Source: Cantharellus purpuraceus (taxonomy: Eukaryota > Basidiomycota > Agaricomycetes > Cantharellales > Hydnaceae). From it: 64,000 nt of DNA. The stretch's first letter is position 1; every line of letters begins with the position of its first letter. The stretch spans positions 1,240,001 to 1,304,000 of the forward strand of contig JALBUN010000010.1 of assembly GCA_025174535.1 (NCBI GenBank), read 5' to 3'. Below the pieces are notes generated by a model that saw only the letters and a list, made by a program, of their open reading frames with translations, had not been told where the DNA came from and did no database searches. The position numbers and the translations under genes are program-made. This document shows, in pieces, positions 21,133 through 31,583 of this stretch.

Positions 21133-24100
21133 ATGTCTACTTCAACAATTCGACAACAACAACAACTCGAGGACGACCCGTCTACTCCTTTGGCTGCTCA
21201 ACCAGAGCGACCTATTGCCCCTATCACTCCTGGCTTCTTGCACACTAGATCCCCACTCACTCCTGTGAATGATCTTGACCAGACATTTACTACGGATGAA
21301 GAGATTAGTGCTGCTGATGCCTCTTTTGCTGTGGAAGTTGATCAGACTAACCATGCACTTACCAATTGGACTTTTGATGGACCCCTGATCACAGGACCAT
21401 TACAAAATGTCTTCGTAGTGCCTGGTAAGCCTTTGAAAAGCTTCAGTGCAGCAAGAGTATGGAGAGAGGTCAGACTTGATCCCCTACTCTCTTCCAGAAG
21501 AGATTCACTCCTTAGCATTGCAGAGATGAGCTTTAATCGTGCGGAAGCACCAGGTACTAGAGCTCTGAATCGTCTTGCTACTGGACTCTTCAGGAAAGAA
21601 TTAGCGTTACTCAATGTGGTACTGCTCGGACATCCTGGACGAGTTAGTCAGCATGGTAGTACGGGGTATTATCTTGATCCATGGAGGTATAAGCAACTGT
21701 TAGACACTCTTAATCATATTGCAAATGAGAGAGAAAGTGTTCTGCAGCAGATGAAACTTCCTCCCCCTACTGTCCCTACATTGCCTTCGGAATGGCCTAG
21801 TGACTCCCTTTGGAGTTCCAAAGACCTGGAAGTGCTTTGTGTTACACTACGTGAAGATGTAGAAAACTTTTTGGCATTTTATTGGGATGCTGTATCCAAG
21901 TACAAGGGTTCTTGGAAACCAGTAAAGGATGACTTTCTGTCTCCTGCTCTCCCAGACATTTCTGAGATGTCTTCTGACATTAATGGTTTCAAAATTCGCT
22001 TCGCTGCTGCCCAAGCTGCTTTGCAGAGAAAGGTTGCTGCGGATACTAGTTTTTATGAAGCTAAAGTCATTAATGCATCGGTGAATCCTGTCCTTGGACA
22101 TGATCTTCCCACTCTTGCAGCTATGCCTGTCAGGGATGCTCAGCAGTCAACTGTTGCCTATACTGTTAAGGAAGCTCCTTTGATTTCCAGATTGGATCAA
22201 GGAGAAAAATTTCCAGTTGATCATGAACGGATTAGACAGAGACAGTCTGCGGTTTACAACCGTGGTCCCAGACCCTCTACTCTTTTCAATTCTCCTTACC
22301 ATCAGGATCCTAGTAAACTTATGGGATCTGCAGGTTTGGAAGAAATGTTCTATACTCCTCCTCAAGTTCAGAGCAGGGGTACTTTAGGCATTCCAGAATC
22401 CATTAGGGTTCCTCACGGAACTTATGGAGCTTCTGGAGGAGGTGCTCCACCTCCTGGAGGAGAACCTCCTGATGATGACGGATCATCTGGTCCCCCTCAT
22501 ACACCTAATCCATTTTTGCCTAGACCATCATTGCCACATAGAAGTGGAAGGAGTAATCCTCCCCCTCTGGGTAGGCATGGAGGCTCAGGTCCTCCTGATG
22601 GAGGTGATGGTGGAGGTTACGGTCATAGTCCAGACTGGGGGGATCTTGATCAGAGAAATCCTAATCTCGGATTAGACGCTCCAGTGACTCAGAGCAAGCT
22701 GGAAGCTTACTTTGATAACAAGTTGCGTCAGGACTTAGTCCCTGAGTGGGATGGAAACCCTGACAGTTTGGCTCAATGGATATTGAAAGTAAATCATTTG
22801 GCTCAGCGATCTCCTATGGTCTTCAAGCAATTGGGACCAATTATCCCTTTGCGGTTGCGTAAAGGAGCTGAGAGATGGTTTTTCTCCTTACCATTGTCAT
22901 ATCGCCAAGAAGCAACTGAGGACTGGAAGTCCATCAGAGAAGTCATTGGTTCATACTATATGAACAGAGCCTGGTTGGATAGGCAGAAAGCTAGAGCAAC
23001 TCGTGCTACTTTCAGAGAGCCTGGCTTTACTAATGAGACTCCTAGTGAGTATTACGTTAGAAAGTCAGAGCTATTGAGACTGGTCAGCAAGCTGTCAGAC
23101 TCAGAGCTTATATTGGAAATCATGAATGGTGCTCCACCATATTGGCACACAGTCATTGATGCTCACAGGTGTTCATCTGCAGTGGAATTCCAAACTGCTA
23201 TCAAGTATCACGAGGAATCATTGTCACATGCTCCTTTCTCTTCAGGAGACAACCTGGAAAGACGTATTAGAAATTTGGAAAATTCTTTGCATCAAACCAA
23301 ACCTAGGTTTGACTCGAACAGATCTTTTAGAGATGCTAGAGCTCATCTGGTTGGATGGTCATCCAAATTGAATCCTCCAAAATTCCCTCGGGATGATTCT
23401 AATGTGTCTAAAAATTCCACACCTGAATCCAAAGGAGCTAGACCTTGCAGGCATTGTGGCAGTAACAAGCATTGGGATAATGAGTGCAAACATGCCAGTT
23501 CAGCATCTCGCTCTGCCCATACACGTTACACGGTTTCTAATGAAGAAGCTAATGCAGACCTTGAGGATATGTACCTTGAATCACTTCATGAATCAGAAGT
23601 GGATTTAAGTTCAGACAATGCTCATGTTAATAATGTTGCGACTGAGAATATCCCTGAAGAACCTTCATCGGATCAACAGGAATCTGCTCAGGATACAGAG
23701 GCACATTGTCAACTTGCTAAACCAGCCATGAGCTTGCTGGAAAGTATGTCCCGACTGGGGGGATCCATACCTAATAGAGAAAAATCTTCTGAGCCTTTGT
23801 CTCTGGAAAACTCTTTTTCTGAGACATTCACTCCTAAATCTCGTCAAGAGAGGAGAAGGTTAATGAAAGATTCCAAACATGTAGCTGCTTTCCTAAGGAA
23901 TTCTAAGCTTACTAGTTGGGCTCCTAACTCCTTGATTAAACTCAAGCGTTTCATGTCCAGACCAGCAGGCTGTGCCTTCCTTGGATCTTCTGCAACCACT
24001 ACTAATGTTTGGCTGGGAGAATATGGAAAGAATCAAACTACCCTTGTAGCTGATTCTGGTTCAGACATAACCCTTATCTCTCAGAAAGCTCTTTGCTCTA

Positions 24101-27100
24101 TGGAGAATCCTCCTAAGATCAAAACAGGTCAGAAAATTAACTTGATACAAGTTACTGGCACATCCAAAATTTCTGGATACATTACGGTGCCCATTTACTT
24201 TGACTCTGACTCTGGACCAGTTCAGATTGAAGTTGAAGCTTATGTGGTCAAAGGCATGACTACCCCTGTCATTCTTGGGAATGATTTTGCTGATCAGTAC
24301 TCTATCTCACTTATAAGAGAAGGCTCAGATAGCTATCTTATGTTTGGTAATACTGGACGGAAAGCCAAGATTGAGAACTCAGTGAGCTCACCCTTATTGG
24401 ATGAGAATGGTCACACCTTTAAAATAAGAGCCCTTCCTGACCTTGCATCTCTAACTGCAAAGTTCAAGGCTCATAGACGTATTAAGAAATCTCGGAAACG
24501 GATTAGAGCACGCATTTCGGATTCAAGTGTTAGGGCCTTACATCCCGTCACAATTCCTCCTGAAACTGCTTCTCTAATTCCTGCTTCTATCTATTTCCCT
24601 GGGAATAGTAATGAAGTTTATGTGGAAAAAGTGCTTCACTCCAATCATGGGCCTGAAGATTTCTATGGCATCTCAGATGCAATTGTATCTCGGAATAACC
24701 CGTGCCTACATGTTAGCAATTTTTCATCACAACCAGTTACTATACATCAAGGACAACTTCTGGGTCATGCTAGAAATCCTTCCAATTGGCTGGATCGGAC
24801 TTCTAATTTGAACCAGACTCAATTAGAGACTTGTCTCTCTCACGCCAGACTCATAAAAGCTCTTGCTCAACAGAACTTTGAGACTGGTGCGGTACCTACT
24901 GTTGCCTCTCTTGAATCAGATGGAGAGGTGGTACAAGGAGGACCTAAGGCTCAGGAAATTCCCCCTGAGGATGTTCCTGAAAACCAACTGTTGGATGAAA
25001 TTGACTTCTCACCAGAGCTCAATGATGCCAATAGGAAGGCTCTCCAAGATACAGTTCTGGCACATAAAGACGCATTTGGTCTTGATGGCAGACTTGGCAA
25101 TTATGATGCAAAAGTTGAAATCAATCTCAGGCCTGAGGCCAAAGAAATTTCACTACCTCCTTATAATGCCTCACCTGCCAAAAGGGAAGTCATTGACAAG
25201 CAAATGGATGCTTGGCTCAGTCTTGGAGTCATTGAACCATCCAAAAGTCCTTGGGGTTTTCCAGCACTTATAGCCTATCGTAATGGGAAACCAAGAATGT
25301 GTATAGACTATAGGAAACTCAATGAGATTGCTGTCCCGGATGAATTTCCCTTGCCAAGACAAGATTCCATTTTGCAGGCACTCACTGGATCTCGTTGGTT
25401 ATCCACCTTGGATGCATTAGCAGGTTTCACACAGCTGCAAATGTCGGACAGTGCCAAAGAAAAAACTGCATTCAGAACTCATAGAGGACTGTATCAGTTC
25501 AAACGGATGCCCTTTGGGTATCGGAATGGACCTGCAGTCTTTCAAAGAGTGATGCAAGGTGTCCTAGCACCTTTTCTATGGGTGTTTGCCCTGGTCTATA
25601 TTGATGATATTGTCATATATTCCAAGACATTCAAAGAACACTTGGATCATCTAGACAAAGTGTTCGGAGCTATAGAAAAGTCTGGAATCACCTTATCTCC
25701 TGCTAAGTGCCATTTGGCCTACCAGTCATTGCTACTGTTAGGACAAAAGGTATCACGGTTAGGTCTATCAACTCACAAGGAGAAGATAGATGCTATACTG
25801 GAATTGGCAGAACCAAAGAATGTGCATGACCTACAAATCTTCCTCGGAATGGTGGTATACTTCTCCTCATATATACCATTCTATGCATGGATTGTAGCTC
25901 CCTTGTTTGAATTGCTCAAAAAGAATTCAACTTGGGAATGGGGCAATACTCAACAAGAAGCCTTTGATTTGGCTAAAAATGCCCTTGTCAGTGCGCCAGT
26001 CAGAGCGTATGCCATTCCTGGTCTCGGATATAGAGTCTACTCTGATGCATGTGATGTCGGAATCGCTGCTATACTTCAGCAGATTCAACCTCTCAAAATC
26101 AGAGATCTCAAAGGTACCAAAGGGTATGAGAAACTCAAATCAGCTTATGACAAAGGATTACCTGTACCACAATTGGTGATTCCTGTGTTAAAAGATGAAA
26201 CTCTCCCTAAGCCAGGTACTTGGGATAAAGACTTTGAAAACACTACGGTTTCAGTAGAACGAGTCATTGCTTACTGGTCTCGTACCTTGAAACCAGCTGA
26301 AAGGAATTACTCTCCTACAGAAAGGGAGGCGCTTGCATTACAAGACGGTCTTATCAAATTTCAACCCTACATTGAAGGGGAGAAAGTAGTAGCCATTACA
26401 GACCATGCAGCCCTCCTCTGGAGTCGAACCTACCAAAATGTTAATCGGCGGTTATTAACTTGGGGAACTGTATTTGCTGCATACCCTGAATTAAAAATCG
26501 TACACCGAGCAGGACGGGTTCACTCTAATGTAGATCCTATTTCCAGACTCAGAAGGAATGTTCCATATCAAGATGGGCCTTCTTCTGATGACTCCATTCC
26601 TACTATCCTGGACTCGGAACAGGATCCACTTGTGGATTTTTATTCTGATATCTCTCCTCACTTTGAAGCCAGAACTTTAATGTTAATGGCTGCATATGAA
26701 GAAGAGAACCAGAGAATTCCACTGAACGTGCATGCTTCTTCCATCCAAGTCAATACCAGCCTGGAAGAAGATTTCACCATTCCATACGTGACAGCCAAAG
26801 GCTATAATCTAGTCTCTAGCCTTGCTCAGGAAGAGATTCAGAAAATAGTTGATGCGTATGCCAAAGATCCTTACTTCAAAAGGGTCAGATCTGAATTACG
26901 ACAGGAGTCTAATTGGATCAGTCCGAAGCATCCACTCTTTTTTGAAAATGAGGATGGATTGCTTTACTTTGAAGATTGGAATGGCAATTACAGGCTATGT
27001 GTACCCAAGGCTGAGCAATCTAATCTTCTAAGTGAAATTCATGATGAAATCACTGAAGGAGCTCATGCGGGTTATCATAAAACGTACAACAAACTGGCTT

Positions 27101-28425
27101 CTACCTTCTATTGGCCTAGAATGAGTAGAGATGTCAAGAAGTTTGTTGTAAGCTGTGATATTTGCCAGAAAGCCAAACCAAGGCGACACGCACCTATTGG
27201 ACTGTTGCAGCCCATACCTATTCCAGAAAATCCTTTTGAAGTTATCACCATGGACTTCATTATGGAATTACCCGAGAGCAATGGGTACGATTCCATCCTG
27301 GTGATAGTGGATAAACTTACAAAGTTTGGCATCTTTGTCCCTACTCAAAGCACTATTAATGAGGAGGGAACTGCTCGGATACTGTTTGAACATGTGCTAT
27401 CCAAATATGGAATTCCCAAACAAATTATATCCGACAGAGATCCCAGATGGACCAGCACCTTCTGGAAAGAGATATGCAAGCAAATAAATACTAGAAGAGC
27501 TCTAACTACAGCCTATCACCCTCAAGCAGATGGTCAAACTGAGGTGTTGAACCAGACGCTTGAAACCGCGCTACGTTCTTACGTAAGCCCGACGCACGAC
27601 AACTGGGCGGCTCTCCTCTCTCCATTTGCTCTATCCTACAATAACCTCCCACACTCCACGACTGGATTCGCGCCGGCATTTCTACTGTATGGCTACCATC
27701 CACGCACTCCATCTTCCTACATTCATTCATCTACTCACGACGTTCACCGGCCTTCCAGCCCGCCGGCCCCGCGACCAGTTGGATCGGTCGATCGCGTTGA
27801 TTTAATCAAGTCCCCTGCCAATGAGGTTGAAAGTACGAAAGCTATGGACTTCCTAAGTGAATTAGCTACTTACCGATCTCAGGCTAGAGAAGCCCTGCAA
27901 TTTGCGCAGGTTGCTCAGCAAAAGAATTTCAACACCGGTCGTCTGGCTCAAGAATTCGACGTTGGCGATCGCGTTCTCATCAATCCCCATTCCCTCAGTC
28001 TATTGCATGCTCAGAAAGGCCTAGGTAAGAAGCTCCAAATGAAATACGATGGCCCCTTTGATATCATACAAAAATTAGGGCCGGCTACCTATCGCCTTCG
28101 CATGCCCGCGTCATACGGGCTCCACCCTGTCCTTAACATCGCTCACCTCGAGCTCTACTCCTCCTCACCCCCTTCCTTCGGTTCACGACCTCTCAGATCT
28201 CTCGAACGCGCTGATTTCACGCAACTCCCAGAATTCGAGGTCGAGTCCATCATCGGTGAACGATGGCGAAAGGCCCGTAATGGCCGGCGTGTCCAGGAGC
28301 TCCTCACGCGTTTCATCGGATACAACTCATCATATGACGAGTGGCTCCCGCGAAAGAACCTTCGCAACGCTCCTGACCTCCTTCACGATTGGGATCGACG
28401 CGATCGGGGTATCTCTCGCCACTAG
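21133..28425 (+). CDS. Gag-Pol polyprotein, Ty3/gypsy, chromodomain-like C-terminus
   Basis: Single frame of 2430 codons without frameshift or stop between gag and pol. The frame is open 55 codons further upstream, but the first ATG is at 21133 (MSTSTIRQQQQ). Domains by residue: Gag with Pro/Gly-rich linker about 420-500 and zinc knuckle CRHCGSNKHWDNEC at 772; aspartic protease DSGSD at 974; reverse transcriptase with YIDD at 1489; RNase H starting about YSDACD 1637; integrase zinc finger about 1970-2010 (CDICQK); DDE residues D2041, D2101 and E2137, a perfect D-59-D-35-E spacing; C-terminal chromodomain-like module from about 2368 (FEVESIIG, then GYNSSYDEWLPRKNL). Base composition shifts to GC-richer after about 27560, within the integrase C-terminal part. 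All catalytic motifs are present, so it may be active. A truncated inverted copy is at 40406-44879. Confidence 0.95.
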   Translation: MSTSTIRQQQQLEDDPSTPLAAQPERPIAPITPGFLHTRSPLTPVNDLDQTFTTDEEISAADASFAVEVDQTNHALTNWTFDGPLITGPLQNVFVVPGKPLKSFSAARVWREVRLDPLLSSRRDSLLSIAEMSFNRAEAPGTRALNRLATGLFRKELALLNVVLLGHPGRVSQHGSTGYYLDPWRYKQLLDTLNHIANERESVLQQMKLPPPTVPTLPSEWPSDSLWSSKDLEVLCVTLREDVENFLAFYWDAVSKYKGSWKPVKDDFLSPALPDISEMSSDINGFKIRFAAAQAALQRKVAADTSFYEAKVINASVNPVLGHDLPTLAAMPVRDAQQSTVAYTVKEAPLISRLDQGEKFPVDHERIRQRQSAVYNRGPRPSTLFNSPYHQDPSKLMGSAGLEEMFYTPPQVQSRGTLGIPESIRVPHGTYGASGGGAPPPGGEPPDDDGSSGPPHTPNPFLPRPSLPHRSGRSNPPPLGRHGGSGPPDGGDGGGYGHSPDWGDLDQRNPNLGLDAPVTQSKLEAYFDNKLRQDLVPEWDGNPDSLAQWILKVNHLAQRSPMVFKQLGPIIPLRLRKGAERWFFSLPLSYRQEATEDWKSIREVIGSYYMNRAWLDRQKARATRATFREPGFTNETPSEYYVRKSELLRLVSKLSDSELILEIMNGAPPYWHTVIDAHRCSSAVEFQTAIKYHEESLSHAPFSSGDNLERRIRNLENSLHQTKPRFDSNRSFRDARAHLVGWSSKLNPPKFPRDDSNVSKNSTPESKGARPCRHCGSNKHWDNECKHASSASRSAHTRYTVSNEEANADLEDMYLESLHESEVDLSSDNAHVNNVATENIPEEPSSDQQESAQDTEAHCQLAKPAMSLLESMSRLGGSIPNREKSSEPLSLENSFSETFTPKSRQERRRLMKDSKHVAAFLRNSKLTSWAPNSLIKLKRFMSRPAGCAFLGSSATTTNVWLGEYGKNQTTLVADSGSDITLISQKALCSMENPPKIKTGQKINLIQVTGTSKISGYITVPIYFDSDSGPVQIEVEAYVVKGMTTPVILGNDFADQYSISLIREGSDSYLMFGNTGRKAKIENSVSSPLLDENGHTFKIRALPDLASLTAKFKAHRRIKKSRKRIRARISDSSVRALHPVTIPPETASLIPASIYFPGNSNEVYVEKVLHSNHGPEDFYGISDAIVSRNNPCLHVSNFSSQPVTIHQGQLLGHARNPSNWLDRTSNLNQTQLETCLSHARLIKALAQQNFETGAVPTVASLESDGEVVQGGPKAQEIPPEDVPENQLLDEIDFSPELNDANRKALQDTVLAHKDAFGLDGRLGNYDAKVEINLRPEAKEISLPPYNASPAKREVIDKQMDAWLSLGVIEPSKSPWGFPALIAYRNGKPRMCIDYRKLNEIAVPDEFPLPRQDSILQALTGSRWLSTLDALAGFTQLQMSDSAKEKTAFRTHRGLYQFKRMPFGYRNGPAVFQRVMQGVLAPFLWVFALVYIDDIVIYSKTFKEHLDHLDKVFGAIEKSGITLSPAKCHLAYQSLLLLGQKVSRLGLSTHKEKIDAILELAEPKNVHDLQIFLGMVVYFSSYIPFYAWIVAPLFELLKKNSTWEWGNTQQEAFDLAKNALVSAPVRAYAIPGLGYRVYSDACDVGIAAILQQIQPLKIRDLKGTKGYEKLKSAYDKGLPVPQLVIPVLKDETLPKPGTWDKDFENTTVSVERVIAYWSRTLKPAERNYSPTEREALALQDGLIKFQPYIEGEKVVAITDHAALLWSRTYQNVNRRLLTWGTVFAAYPELKIVHRAGRVHSNVDPISRLRRNVPYQDGPSSDDSIPTILDSEQDPLVDFYSDISPHFEARTLMLMAAYEEENQRIPLNVHASSIQVNTSLEEDFTIPYVTAKGYNLVSSLAQEEIQKIVDAYAKDPYFKRVRSELRQESNWISPKHPLFFENEDGLLYFEDWNGNYRLCVPKAEQSNLLSEIHDEITEGAHAGYHKTYNKLASTFYWPRMSRDVKKFVVSCDICQKAKPRRHAPIGLLQPIPIPENPFEVITMDFIMELPESNGYDSILVIVDKLTKFGIFVPTQSTINEEGTARILFEHVLSKYGIPKQIISDRDPRWTSTFWKEICKQINTRRALTTAYHPQADGQTEVLNQTLETALRSYVSPTHDNWAALLSPFALSYNNLPHSTTGFAPAFLLYGYHPRTPSSYIHSSTHDVHRPSSPPAPRPVGSVDRVDLIKSPANEVESTKAMDFLSELATYRSQAREALQFAQVAQQKNFNTGRLAQEFDVGDRVLINPHSLSLLHAQKGLGKKLQMKYDGPFDIIQKLGPATYRLRMPASYGLHPVLNIAHLELYSSSPPSFGSRPLRSLERADFTQLPEFEVESIIGERWRKARNGRRVQELLTRFIGYNSSYDEWLPRKNLRNAPDLLHDWDRRDRGISRH

Positions 28426-28622
28426 GGCTTCCTCTATCTATGACTCTCTTATCTCGGCCTTCTACCCTATTCCTTCACCTTCCTAGCTATTCCAGATCCT
28501 TTCCCTACTGTTCTATAAACCCAATATCATGATGTCTTCATGTTACTCAATCCCAACCGCATCTAACTTTTGAAAAACCTCAGCAAATCTTTAGTCTTTC
28601 CACCTATCTACTTCTTTCCACT

Positions 28623-29651
28623 ATGGCTAACTACCCTGATGTGTCTGTCATTGACTTCGTGATTCATAAAGAAAACAATACATATATACAAGGTGGAGTT
28701 CCTGTACCTAACTACGGACTCCAATTCACTTCCAACTTCGACTTCTACCAACCCAATCGTTTTGACTTCATCTATCTTGAAGCACCAGCAAGTGAGTATG
28801 CCATACTACGCAATGACCTTGCCAGCAGCTTCTGGGAGACATTGAAGATGAAAACTCGATACATTCTCGCAGCCGCTCACGGATGGGACGGCGAGTCAGC
28901 CCTTGAACCTCTCCCTTCTGAGATTCCTCTTGGAAAGCTCCAGGAGATAGATATGATTCCCCCTCCTTTTCCAGCTCGTAACCAACTCTCATTCAACTTC
29001 TTCCTCCTCCCAGAGAAACCCTCTGTCATACGTGAATGGATCCGTGCTTGGCAGAATCAGTCTCGCCAGCTCTCTGCTTGGATCTGCAAATCCAAAATCA
29101 ATAGTGCACGCATCCCAGGTTGCTCCTGGAGGTGGCCAACTTCACCACTCTACTCCCATCCTTTGGATGACGTGTCAGAATTTGATGACGGAATCTCCCA
29201 AGCCACTGAGGTGAACTCCACTATATCCGAGTCCTCTCTCCCCTCTCTCCCAGTCGTTCATGCTTTCAGAGCCCATGCTGAACCTGATGGTCTCAAAAGA
29301 CCCCGCGGGTCGTCCCCTTTCGAGGCCAATCGTGATGGTGACGATGCCAACAAGAAACAACTTGTGTTGTGGCAACCTTCAGCAACCCAACTTCGAGAGA
29401 TGTACCTTTCCCTTTCACGTGGATATGTTAGCTCGTACTCTGCTCCCACATCTTCTATCACCACTCCTCCCAACTCACCAGCTCCTCCTCCCTATCACAA
29501 AAACTCAACTCACTCCTATGATCCTCGAGTTCCTAAACCTATATTGACTCATCGGACTCGACTCACAACTCGTGTGTTCAAAAATCCTTATGCCACGGGT
29601 AACTCTGGAGGATATGAGAGGACGGAAGTGAGGAAAGATGTGCGTGACTAG
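28623..29651 (+). CDS. accessory ORF of the family A retrotransposon
   Basis: Open frame of 342 codons between pol and the 3' LTR, in the same direction, starting MANYPDVSVIDFVIH. It begins 197 bp after the pol stop and ends 32 bp before the LTR. The first ~180 residues look folded, with an aromatic-rich segment (PPPFPARNQLSFNFFLLPEK, then REWIRAWQNQSRQLSAWICK); the rest is Ser/Pro-rich and basic, ending in KNPYATG and charged residues. There is no signal peptide, membrane helix or cysteine pattern, so it does not look like an envelope protein. I recognise no family. Possible roles such as nucleic-acid binding, a Gag-like function or regulation are speculation. Its integrity next to an intact pol suggests selection. 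Confidence 0.75.
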   Translation: MANYPDVSVIDFVIHKENNTYIQGGVPVPNYGLQFTSNFDFYQPNRFDFIYLEAPASEYAILRNDLASSFWETLKMKTRYILAAAHGWDGESALEPLPSEIPLGKLQEIDMIPPPFPARNQLSFNFFLLPEKPSVIREWIRAWQNQSRQLSAWICKSKINSARIPGCSWRWPTSPLYSHPLDDVSEFDDGISQATEVNSTISESSLPSLPVVHAFRAHAEPDGLKRPRGSSPFEANRDGDDANKKQLVLWQPSATQLREMYLSLSRGYVSSYSAPTSSITTPPNSPAPPPYHKNSTHSYDPRVPKPILTHRTRLTTRVFKNPYATGNSGGYERTEVRKDVRD

Positions 29652-29669
29652 GTCAGGGAAAGAATATTT

Positions 29670-29683
29670 GAAGGGGGGATGAA
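29670..29683 (+). other. polypurine tract
   Basis: GAAGGGGGGATGAA-type purine run immediately before the 3' LTR (TGTATGGG at 29684), the usual plus-strand primer position. Confidence 0.75.
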
Positions 29684-31116
29684 TGTATGGGAACCACCTT
29701 TTCCCTATCAAATTCCATTTATGCAGCACCAATGTGCTATTCTTTGCTTTTCCATTCCTAAATATCAGCATATATTTGATGCTTGTACCTGGAATGGACT
29801 TATTCAAATATTCTCTATTTTTCCATATTTTTCTGGGAATATTCCATGCAGAACTCAGCTCAGAATCATTTATTTCTGCTGTGCTACAGTTGTGGACCCA
29901 TAGGCGCCCACAAACCTTCGCGCAGCCGGCTCTCCCCTTTTGGACCAGGCATTTGGCCTGAATTCAAGCTCAGATGTCTCTGATCAATAAATATTCTGTA
30001 ACTTAACAACCACAGCCTCTCAGGGCACTATTTTCCATGGAGATCATCACATGACATGTGGCTATCCATGGCTGTCCAAACCAGTGCAGAAAACAGGGTG
30101 GACACCCTTCTTTTGCCTGATCAGTGCCTAGCTCAGGGATCAGATCAGCTGATGGGTGATCAAATCAGGTGATTGCCTTGGAATATTCTACCCCTTTCCA
30201 TAACATTCTAGCTGTTTCCTTCTATTATTAGATAGAACTTTCCAGAACCATTATTCAGCTCCTGATCAGTGTTAGTGCTGTGATCAGATCCTGTGATTGG
30301 CTTGGAATATTCTACCCCTTTCTTCCACCTTCCACAACCTTCCAGTAGTTTCCATCTATTAATAGGTAGAATATTCCAGAAGCATTAGTCAGCCCCTGTA
30401 AATACAATATATAAGGAGGCCATTCTGCCTCTGAAAGAATAACATATATCATCATACTCTACCCATCTTCTGCACACCAGTGTGACTAGAGTGACATACA
30501 GTGTCATCCTCTATCTCAGTAACTGTTGATTACCAGTTCAAGGATCTTTTACAGTTGTGTAACTGTACTTGATTGCACTCAAAGTAGTGATATTCCTGCT
30601 TTGGGCATGAGTGTAGTATCTGCCTCACGTGACTACGAATCTACAGGGTGAGATTGTCTGTCGATAGTCCTGCCATTAGTGCTCTTGTTTAAGTAACTAG
30701 TGTGTACTGCCTTTGCAGAGCATTAGAAGCTTGAACTCGTGTGAAGCAGTTGCTAGACTACTTCACACATCGCTGTTACCCGCTTCTGAGTGCCACTGGT
30801 TGGACGGTTGGATTCATCCACCTACTTCCTTTAGCCTCTAAGTGCATTCCCCTCTTTTTGGAATATCTGGACCCCTAAGCGTCCGTGAACTCTAGACTCT
30901 GGAAGTCTTATTCATTTCTTGCTGCTAAGAAACGTATTACCTTTCTGTGTATAGTCTGCATTGACCAATACAAAGGATTGTAACCAAAGTACAAACGTTA
31001 AATTGTTTCTGGAGTTGTGCTGCAGCAGGGTTTGATATTCTTCTCAGCTGTTCATTCAGGGAATTGTGGTGATTTAGAGTTTGCCCTAACACCATAATTT
31101 TGTGGGTTCCAAAACA
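29684..31116 (+). repeat. 3' LTR, family A
   Basis: 1433 bp, nearly identical to 19402-20834. The differences I noticed are one in U3 (near 30220) and three in the last 80 bp (TTTT versus TGTT, CACGG versus CAGGG, GCGGG versus GTGGG). Confidence 0.93.
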
Positions 31117-31439
31117 ACTTCCGAGCAGTTCATCCGGTCTTCCATATATCAATGCTCGAACCTGCCACTACAAACAAGATTTCTGGTCGCACGCAACCTC
31201 CCCCTCCCCTGATCATCATTGAAGGAGACAATGAATATGAGATCTCTGAGATCCTGGACTCGAAGATCGACTGTCGATACAAGTGCAAGCTCCAGTACTT
31301 AGTCAAATGGACTGGATACGAAGGCACCGATGAAGAGTCCTCATGGATCTCCACGTCTGAACTCGATCACGCATCTGAATCCGTCTCCAATTTTCACTCC
31401 GCTTATCCAGACAAACCTGGCCCCCTTATGAATCTTTAA
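31117..31439 (+). pseudogene. chromodomain end of Tf-like Pol
   Basis: Open from the LTR junction to TAA at 31437-31439. Reads VHPVFHISMLEP, a Pro-rich linker, then the chromodomain: YEISEILDSKI, LQYLVKWTGYEGTDEESSWI and FHSAYPDKPGP. Such chromodomains guide integration toward marked chromatin in Tf1/Tf2-type elements. The 5' part of the gene is gone, so only a fragment remains. Confidence 0.85.
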
Positions 31440-31583
31440 GTTCAATTACTAATGCTAATGTTATTATTTTGCATCGTCATTTTATTACAAGTCAAGGGAA
31501 ATTGCATGCCTGCCCAAAAGCTCCGAAGGAATCACTCCGCCTCATTTTTCTCCGTTCCGAAATTTATCATTTTCATTCTTATT

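Larger units (their letters stand above)
19402..31116 (+). mobile_element. full-length Ty3/gypsy LTR retrotransposon (family A)
   Basis: An 11.7-kb element with 1433-bp LTRs that begin TGTATGGGAACC and end GGTTCCAAAACA, a primer-site-like sequence after the 5' LTR, one uninterrupted Gag-Pol frame, a second ORF, and a purine tract before the 3' LTR. I could pick out only four base differences between the two LTRs, which suggests recent insertion. The left flank is GTTAC but the right flank is ACTTC, inside another element's chromodomain, so the ends do not share a target duplication: recombination with another copy is likely. Confidence 0.92.
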
